64,000 bases of DNA, taken from positions 53,659,636 to 53,723,635 of the forward strand of contig NC_134017.1 of assembly GCF_040712315.1 (NCBI RefSeq), in the 5' to 3' direction. Origin of the DNA: Castanea sativa (Eukaryota; Streptophyta; Magnoliopsida; Fagales; Fagaceae). Positions 56,553-64,000 of this stretch are shown piece after piece. The translations under genes were made by a program, and so were the position numbers. Under the pieces are notes generated by a model. That model made no database searches. It was not told the DNA's origin and saw nothing but the letters and a program-made list of their open reading frames with translations. The first letter of the stretch is position 1, and every line of letters starts with the position of its first letter.

Positions 56553-58083
56553 GGGATAATTACACTTTATTCACCCATAGTTTACCTTTAATTCGATTTG
56601 CCAACCCGTGGTTTTATTTTTGACACTTTACCCACCTGAGATTACTTCCGTTTATGCTCCGTAACCCACCTCTGTTAAAATTAAGGGTAAATAGGTATTT
56701 TTGCTCAAGTTTTGTCTCTCTCCTCCCAAAACAAAAAATAGCACAAAAATCCAAGAAAAATAAGATCAAAAAGTGATATTTGTCTTGAACATGAAAAACA
56801 TACCCAAAAAAAAAAAATAAAAAACCCAGATCAACCTACAAGATCACTGACTTAATGAAACATTTTCGAAAAATCATTAAGCTGTAAGATTACAACCCAA
56901 TTTTCATGGAGGGACAAGGAACTGATTTAGCTTCTTATCTTTTTTTAAATCCACATTTAAACCCTTAAAATTTGAGTTCAAATACTAATGTAGGAGGAAA
57001 ATTGAGGTCATCCCCTGAACTTGAATGCATCAAAGTTTATAACATTGATAGCTTTCAGGTTAACCGATCCACGCCTATAATAGCAAAAGTATATATGTTA
57101 ATCCAGATTAAGACCCACTTGAGTTCTTAGAACAATCCAATCCTATAATTGTGAAATAACATGAATCAATCATTCAAATTGAAATCAAAAAGAATATATA
57201 TATACTGACCGTCAAGCAAATTGTTGGAGAATAATTCCTTGGACTCCATTGACAAAAAGGAGAGAGAGAAGAAGAAGAAGAAGAAGAAGAATTTGGAAAG
57301 AAAAGAGAATAGGAATTGGTTGGGAAGAAACAATTGGTGAGAGAAAGCAACGAATGGTTTTTATAGAATTTGGTAAATTATTAATTAAAAGGGTGTATAG
57401 GAATCAAGAAATTGGAAACTAACTGAAAAGAATGATAGAGAATGAAGATGGTAAGGCCAGCAATGAAGCGGCTGAGATTGGAAGAAGAACGCAGTTTGTC
57501 AAACTAGCTCATGTGTAGGAGACAACAACAACAACAACAGCAGCAGCAAATGGCTTTTCCTTCGTTTTTTTTGTGTCACAAATACAATCGGATTCGAAGC
57601 GTTTAGCGTCGATTGCATAAATCGATGTTTGAGAGAGAGATCCACTTTGCTGAAGCTGAGGGATTTTGATCTGAAGGTTCGGAAGCGGCGAAGAGTGGTG
57701 AATGAAGCTGAATCAGTTCCTTGTCCCTCCATGAAAATTGGGTTCTAATCTTACAGCTTAATGATTTTTTGAAGATGTTTCATTAAGTCAGTGATCTTGT
57801 AGGTTGATCTGGTTTTTTTTTTTTTTTTGGGTATGTTCTTCATATTCAAGACAAATACCACTTTTTGATTTTCTTTCTCTTGAATTTTTGTGCTATTTTT
57901 TGTTTTGGGAGGAGAGAGACATAAAACTTAAGCAAAAATACCTATTTACCCTTAATTTTAACAGAGGTGGATTACGGAGCATAAACGAAAGTAACCTCAA
58001 GTGGGTAAAGTGTCAAAAATGAAATCACGGGTAGGCAAATCGAATTAGAAGTAAACTATATGTGGGTAAAGTATAATTATCCC
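56553..58083. mobile_element. MULE-like element with 385-bp terminal inverted repeats
   Basis: Starts GGGATAATTACACTTT and ends in TATAATTATCCC. Inverted similarity runs from 56553 to about 56935 and from 57700 to 58083 (e.g. CATGGAGGGACAAGGAACTG on the left). Flanks TATTTTTCC and GATTTTCCC agree at 7 of 9 positions, as for an old 9-bp Mutator-type duplication. The 765-bp interior holds no transposase. A 77-codon minus-strand frame (57732-57499) begins inside the right arm and covers a GA-rich, possibly captured segment of unknown origin. Confidence 0.7.
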
Positions 58084-59798
58084 GATTTTCCCTTATATGT
58101 AAGTGTGAGAACCACTTCTTACTTTCTCTTCTTTTTTTTTTAATGAAAGAGAACCAATTTTTACATCATCTAAATATTATTACAACGATTTTAATGTACC
58201 CCGTATGATATGCTTTGTCACATTTTCACTTAACTTTTGCGACTCGTAATTTACATTAATGGGTTCTCAAAAAAAAAAGAAAAAGTAATTTACGTCATTA
58301 ACTATTGATCTATTACAATAATGTAAATATACCTTATGTGTGTGTGTGTATATATATATATATATACTTGGCAAAAAAAATTATATACTAAACTAACTTA
58401 TTGTGACCACCCTAAAAAAATGTTAAAAACCCTAATTTAAAAATTACAAAAATTTTGGTTCAAAAAAATAAGAGTAATACTACATTCACAACAAATCTAA
58501 TTTAATCCCAATATGATATTATTTTTTACCCACCAATAACAGTTTTTTGTATAAGATTTATTGCAAAAATTTGTGGACGTAGTGTTAAACTCCAAAATTA
58601 ATTCTGCCCCCCAAACATAATCCTTAATTCCTTTTCTTAAAAGGTTGAAATAACAAAAATAAATATTAACCCAAATAACAACAAGCATAAATAATAATAA
58701 AAACAAGATAAGACCAAACAATAACATTTAAACAAATTATTCAACAAAAAACCTATTATAAAATAAAATAATTAAAAATTTTAATCATTTAAATTTGAAA
58801 CTCATTCAACTTATTCAATAAAAATAGTTCATAATTTCATTTTTCCTTAAAAAATGGTACCAAGAAAAATATTGTGGTTCTAAGTTCTCTTTAATGGTAC
58901 TTCTTTATTATCATTTCAAACTCTTTCACTTAATTTATTACTTTCATCTCAACATTATCAGTTCTCACTTTATCTATTATCAGTTTTTTTTTTTTCTTCT
59001 CCATGTTAGTAGAAAGAAATTGTAATACTTCATGTATATATGCATTTTTTTGTGACATTAATATATTCAAGTTATCACTTTATTAGATTTTGTATAATTA
59101 AAATTTCTTAATGACCACCCTAAAAAAAATTCCTAGAACCATCACTAGCTATATATATATAGTAGAACTTAGGTTATGCTCCTTAGGTTCTTCTCTTGAA
59201 ATTCAACTATGTGGCTACTAGACTAAAAATATACTTCCATCTCATGAAAAAAAAAAACCTTATGGCTGAATTTTAAAAGAGGAACTTAAGGAAAAAAACA
59301 ACTAAGGTATTCTACTTAAGTTTTATCAACATATTATTAACCCCTAAAAAGGGCACCCTTTCTTCTATTTTTATGTTCAAATAGAGATTTTAGGGGTGCT
59401 TCACAACAACCCTTGGGTTATTCCAGTCATTTACACTTGAAAGAAGATTGGATTTTAGCTGAAAAATGAAAATCAGGGGTGCTTCACAACAAGATTCTAA
59501 AATGAATGTTGACGGAAAGAAGCATAATAGTTAAAGGACCAATTTATAAGCAATTACACACTTGTACAATGTAAATAGTATTCTAGCATTTGTAGTGTGA
59601 TAAACTACATGAATCTCGCACTTAATACATCCTATGTTTACACCATTTTTTGTACGACTTTAGTCCCCAAAGCTATAATTAGAAAATAGTTTTCTAGTTT
59701 TTAAACTAAAAATTCACCAATGGTGAGCCAAAACAAATGAAGTTAACTTTGTATAGTACTGGGTGGTACGGTAGGAAATTCCTACGCTGGTACAAAAA
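58084..59798. other. AT-rich spacer including part of duplicated copy S2
   Basis: No gene. Includes a GT/TA microsatellite (58338-58367), and blocks near 58150-58330 and 59330-59730 that match S1. Confidence 0.5.
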
Positions 59799-60453
59799 TA
59801 TTGTTAGGGCGAAAAACCTATTTTCGTCTTTACATTTTCATACGATTCCCATTTTGGTTCCTAACTTTTTTTTTCCACAGCTTTTACTCCCTATCTTGGA
59901 AAATGCGTCTCGTTTTGGTCCCTGTCGTTACATTAGAGACAAAAAATGCACACGTGGCAAACGGCAGAATTAAAAAATATTTAAAATATTTTGTTTTGTT
60001 TTAAAATAAAATAAAATTTTAGTTATCAATAATTTTAAAATAAAAATATTAAAAATTTTAGCTAAAAATAATTGTTCTTCATGTTCTTCCCCCAAGAACA
60101 TGGTTGCCTAGAAAATAAGAAATTCAAGATTTTCTTCTCTTTTATTTCATTTTCTTAGCATCAAAACAAGCAAAAACATATACAAAACCATGATCAAACT
60201 CAGATACTCTAACACAATCAACTAACAAAACCCAAAACACTAAAGTAGTCCCACATATTATTATCAACCTAGAGTTAGCGAAACAAGGGCATTTAGCCAA
60301 ACATCTGTGAGGACTAGAGCAACGAATGGTGATGATGGAGCAAGGCAATAAAATACACCAAAACACAATTATAAGAAATCGGCAATCTCGGTGATGCAGA
60401 TCTGATCGGAGAAAGAGGGAGAGTGAGTGAGTGATTGAAAAAGACACAAAACG

Positions 60454-60651
60454 ATGCTGTTGCACGCAAATCTAGACCGTCAGATCGAGCATCTGATGGA
60501 GTGCAAGCCGTTGCAAGAGGCGGAGGTTAAAACACTTTGCGATCAGGCGAGGGCGATTCTCGTCAAGAAGTGGAACGTACAGCCGGTGAAGCGTCCGGTG
60601 ACAGTTTGCGGTGATATCCATGGCCAGTTCTACGATCTCATAGAGCTCTTT
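60454..60651 (+). pseudogene. PP2A catalytic subunit N-terminal fragment, captured
   Basis: Encodes 66 residues from the start codon: [56 protein letters not shown]. This is the N-terminus of a plant PP2A catalytic subunit up to the first metal-binding motif GDIHG. GDxVDRG, GNHE and the C-terminal YFL are absent. After LIELF the reading turns to intron-like T-rich DNA, so the copied piece probably ended inside intron 1. Substitutions in otherwise conserved positions suggest decay. The leader before the ATG (AGAGTGAGTGAGTGATTG) probably came with it. If transcribed from the MULE arm it could yield sense or antisense RNA to the parent gene. Confidence 0.9.
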
Positions 60652-60729
60652 TGGTTTTTTCATTTTTTGTTGTTGAAAATTTGTGCCTTTTAGCTATTGA
60701 AATTTTGAGGAAGAAATGTCTTAGACCTG

Positions 60730-60774
60730 TTTATGGTTAAATATAAACGTATATTTGTGTATAATTATTTTTTT

Positions 60775-60822
<48 letters not shown>

Positions 60823-60867
60823 AAACAAATAATTATACACAAATATACATTTATATTTAACCATAAA
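60730..60867. repeat. 138-bp palindrome around a (TA)n core
   Basis: TTTATGGTTAAATATAAACG on the left is mirrored by its inverted copy ending CCATAAA on the right; the arms of about 65 bp meet at a (TA)15 run (60785-60814) flanked by GTGTGT/ACACAC. It may be a tiny nested fold-back element. Confidence 0.8.
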
Positions 60868-61444
60868 TAATTTTATATATATATATAAGTAATTAGATTT
60901 AAATCCAGATGGTCACCGTGGTCACTGTGGTCCTCTGAGATCTGATCTTCTCTCTCTCTAAACCCAGATAGTCACCGTGGTTTGATCTGGCTAGCTCATA
61001 ATTGTGTTTTGGGTTTTGTTAGTTGATTTTGTTAGAGTATCTGAGTTTGATCATGTTTTTGTATATGTTTCTGCTTGTTTGAACGCTAAGAAAATGAAAT
61101 AAAAGAGAAGAAAATCTTGAATTTCTTATTTTTTGGGCAAGCATGTTCTTGGGGGAAGAACATGAAGAACAATTACTTTTAACTAAAATTTTTAATATTT
61201 TTATTTTAAAATTATTGATAACTAAAATTTTATTTTATTTTAAAACAAAATAAAATATTTTAAATATTTTTTAATTCTACCGTTTGCCACGTGTGCATTT
61301 TCCGTCTCTGATGTAACGGCAGGAACTAAAACGAGACGCGTTTTCCAGGATAGAGAGTAAAAGAGGTGGAAAAAAAAGTTAGGGATCAAAGTGGGAATCG
61401 CGTGAAAATTTATGGACGAAAATAGGTTTTTCGCTTATTGTTAA

Positions 61445-62460
61445 TTCATGTCGCTCTAAACACTGGGGCCTCATTTAGTAATGTTGTTCTAGTAACGTTG
61501 TTTGTATTTTTTTGGAAATACTTGTGAGTGAAAAAATCTGTGGAAATATGTATAATATTGTTTAAACAACAATCAATTGTCTATTCCAAATGCATGATCT
61601 TATATTTTAATTGGAGTTTAATTAACATGTTAAATGATTTTTATATATATTTTAAAAATAATTTATATATATATATATAGCGGTAATCTCAAAACAATAC
61701 ATTAGTATGGTATTGACTCCCTCAGTCAAAACAATCATGGCTGAAGGAAACATAAATTGGAAACAAAAATTAGACATTCTTGGATAGGGTTGTGTACATA
61801 CGCATTCATAAAATATGTGTACACACACTTAGGGAACATGCATTTGGCCAGAAGAAACCCTAATAAGATCACTCTCTAAATTAAGAAAACAACTAACCCA
61901 AAGCAGCTAAGAGACACATGTTTTCCGAGGGTATGGTTTCAGATACTCCACCAAGCCCCCATAATACTCCAATATAGACCTTCCATTTAATTGATGGAAA
62001 ATGCATACCTTCCAATTAAGAGAGAGAAACCTACTATCCTTTCTTTTACATACATACATGCATACATACATGCATACATACATATATGGGCAAAACTTAA
62101 ATACAATACCTTATGTACAGTACCTTAGGTATCCCTCTTAAAATTAAAACACATGTCCACTTAGTTAACAGTAAAACTAGCGTTACGTCTCCGTCTATTT
62201 CTTTTTCTTTCCCCTGTTACTGACTCTCCAACTCCCACAGAAAACCTCAAACACAAACCCAGCTCCTACCGTTGTTTCTCTCCCTCTCTTTTCTTCTCTT
62301 TGTCTCTTTCTTTCCTTCTCTCTCACTCAAATTGGATGAAATAGACAAATCCAGCTCTCTAAAATCTCTATTTCATTCTGTTTTCGCAGATTAATTGGCT
62401 GGAACTAAAGTGATTCGTTGGTATGTATTGGTTAAATCTCATTATAGGTTTTCAATTCTA
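61445..62460. other. Spacer with the end of S2 and a CT-rich leader-like region
   Basis: Up to about 62045 this is S2. 62046-62080 has CATACATACATG repeats. 62250-62330 is strongly CT-rich, like a plant 5' UTR, and may precede a gene to the right, but no start codon with a protein-like frame was found. Confidence 0.4.
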
Positions 62461-62466
62461 ATTACT

Positions 62467-62925
62467 GGGTTTGTGTTATTTTGAGGTTTGGTAGAGTTTT
62501 TCTTTCTTGATTATTATCTGGGTATCAATTTTTGTTAATGGGTCTGTGTTGTTATTGCTTTGGTTTGTTTTGATTTGGGTTTCCAATTCTAGAGGCTGAG
62601 TTTGTGTTATTTTGAGGTTTGGTAGAGTTTTCCTTTGGCTATTTCTAATAAAGGTTTCAATTTTCGTTAATGGGCTCGTCTTAGTATTGTTTTGGTTAAT
62701 TTTATTTTTGGTTTTCAATTATAGTTGCTGAGTTTGTGTTATTTTGAGGTTTTGAAGAGTTTTCCTTTGGCTATTTTTTATGAAGGTTTCAATTTTGGTT
62801 AATGGGTCTGTCTTACTATTGCTTTGGTTAACTTTAATTTGGGTTTTCAATAATAGTTGTTGGGTTTGTTTTATTTTGAGGTTTGGAAAAAATTTCCAAT
62901 GGCTATTCTGATTTTGGTGTCAATT
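62467..62925 (+). repeat. 131-bp tandem repeat, about 3.5 copies
   Basis: GAGTTTGTGTTATTTTGAGG recurs at about 62467, 62598, 62730 and 62862. Each unit also has TTCAATTTTNGTTAATGGG and TTGCTTTGGTT. T/G-rich, possibly intronic. Confidence 0.85.
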
Positions 62926-63316
62926 GTTCAAAGGAAATTAATAGCAAATGGACATTGATTTCTCTGTACACCTTGATGAAGCTGAGTTCTAATTTTTTTT
63001 TTTTTTCAATCTTTGATGTTTGTCTTTGGTGTTTGATTGATAGTTCAAATATGAAATTTGAAATTGGAAAGGCAAAAGACTCTTACAACAACAATCATAT
63101 ACTAATGTTAGAGAATTAAATACAAATATCTTGATTTGCATATTTTGGAAGTTGCTAGATTGATATTAGCAATACCTGAAGATGTTTTAATGGCTAGTGA
63201 ATTTTTTTGGTTTATTTGTCATATCTTTTAAGACTGCTCTAGTGACTGTCATTAACAATGTAGCTTGATTTTTAAATGTGGCATTTACTGAATCTATAAC
63301 TTTTCATTATTGCAGG

Positions 63317-63518
63317 AAAATAATGACAATTGGGTTAGCATGATTAAAGATTTGTTTATTTTTTACTCGACCTTTCAGTTGAATCATGTTCTCAAGGAAA
63401 ATCTTCATTACCATGTCACAAGATGCAAGGTTGCTCTTGCCCGTTTTCTGTCCAGATTTTTTACAGAAGAATGTGTTTACCTGCCTTTTCCCTTCACTGC
63501 TTGCTTCTTAGAAGACAT
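63317..63518 (+). other. Exon-like open segment of unknown gene
   Basis: Preceded by TTATTGCAG and followed by GTAGTTT, so it could be an internal exon. It reads ENNDNWVSMIKDLFIFYS, HVLKENLHYHVTRCKVA and FTEECVYLPFPFTACFLEDM, with protein-like composition, and the frame stops soon after the putative donor. Family not recognised. With the CT-rich leader at 62250 it may belong to a plus-strand gene continuing beyond the window. Confidence 0.3.
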
Positions 63519-64000
63519 GGTAGTTTAATGGAGATATAAAGTGGTTTTTAGCTCAACCATGTTGGTGTTAGATTGAATAGACAGTAGGACTTAAGCTGTT
63601 GAATATATTCAAATTATTCTGTACAATTGCAAGTTATTTAAAAATTGCACAATAAGAATTGTGTTTAATTAGTGAATTCTGTTTTTACTTTAGTGAATTC
63701 TCTTTTGCAATATTCCATGTGATATTTGTAATGTGAGTTCACAATTTAATTAAACACCGTTTACTTCATTTTATTATCAAAACTAAGCTCTTTTATTTTT
63801 AGTTATAAGTGGGGCATTTACGCCATTTCATTTGAATTTATTGTGAGTTTTGGCTCTATCTTCACCATAGGTTGCCTCATACTTTATAAAAAGAGTCCAC
63901 ACCTACCTTCATTTGCATGCACTTAAAGATAATAGTGGGAACTAATAGTGCAAGAAACCAGGGACCTATAGTTTTTGTTTTTGGATAGGACAAGGACCTA
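63519..64000. other. AT-rich DNA to the right edge, nothing recognised
   Basis: No open frame or repeat boundary seen in these 480 bp. Confidence 0.4.

Larger units (their letters stand above)
59808..61435. mobile_element. Pack-MULE with 433-bp inverted repeats and a PP2A fragment
   Basis: Left arm 59808-60240 starts GGCGAAAAACCTATTTTCGTC; right arm 61004-61435 ends in its complement with A for the first G. The arms pair along their whole length. Flanking 9-mers TATTGTTAG (59799-59807) and TATTGTTAA (61436-61444) match at 8 of 9, the Mutator signature. The interior has no transposase but carries the 5' leader and start of a protein phosphatase 2A catalytic subunit gene, which defines a Pack-MULE. 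It also contains a 138-bp palindrome. Confidence 0.9.
58150..62045. repeat. Duplicated spacer S2, related to 51640-53330
   Basis: Homologous to S1 in three pieces (about 58150-58330, 59330-59730 and 61720-62045), separated by DNA absent from S1, including the MULE at 59808-61435. Confidence 0.7.

Noticed and set aside
60454..60693. A functional PP2A gene
   Set aside because: Only 66 codons are present inside a MULE, without two of the three phosphatase metal motifs.

Overview
The window looks like nuclear DNA of a woody eudicot. Genes have plant-type GT-AG introns, tRNA genes carry internal promoters, and most of the 64 kb is layered transposable elements in AT-rich spacer. Two tRNA-derived SINEs resemble families I remember from oak and chestnut relatives (Fagaceae). 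That is recollection, not proof.

Layout. 1-5 kb: a tRNA-Arg(ACG)/tRNA-Leu(CAA) pair, two SINEs, a solo Ty3 LTR in an ATT microsatellite and a fold-back element. 6-25 kb: a mosaic of duplicated blocks (B' and B, A and A', and a 1.97-kb tandem unit C1/C2/C3), interrupted by a decayed, 3'-truncated Ty3/Gypsy element on the minus strand (9.9-15.9 kb). Each full C unit carries the same five-exon gene-like structure, broken at a different place in each copy. 25.9-35.9 kb is the genic core: two minus-strand genes with complete splice structures, a CCDC174-like coiled-coil protein (3 exons, 254 aa) and the urease nickel-insertion GTPase UreG (6 exons, 283 aa). 36-39.5 kb: nested hAT elements and a PIF/Harbinger-like element carrying an EF-hand fragment. 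39.9-51.2 kb: a structurally complete, recently inserted Tat-type Ty3/Gypsy retrotransposon with two LTRs, TSD ATATC, dual RNase H, a 150-bp tandem repeat and a spliced antisense gene. 51-64 kb: a Copia-like solo LTR (TSD TACAC), a LINE RNase H fragment, a serpin pseudogene, two MULE-like elements (one holding the first part of a PP2A catalytic subunit gene), dispersed duplicated spacer, and a 131-bp tandem repeat near the right edge.

Only the two tRNAs, the CCDC174-like gene and UreG look intact. Points most worth a second look: both Ty3 elements keep an in-frame UAG followed by CARYYA at the protease/RT junction (a tobamovirus-type readthrough context); the PP2A-capturing MULE with a 9-bp TSD; and the duplicated five-exon gene of unknown family. 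Paralogous copies supply empty sites that confirm two LTR insertions. All coordinates and comparisons were made by eye.
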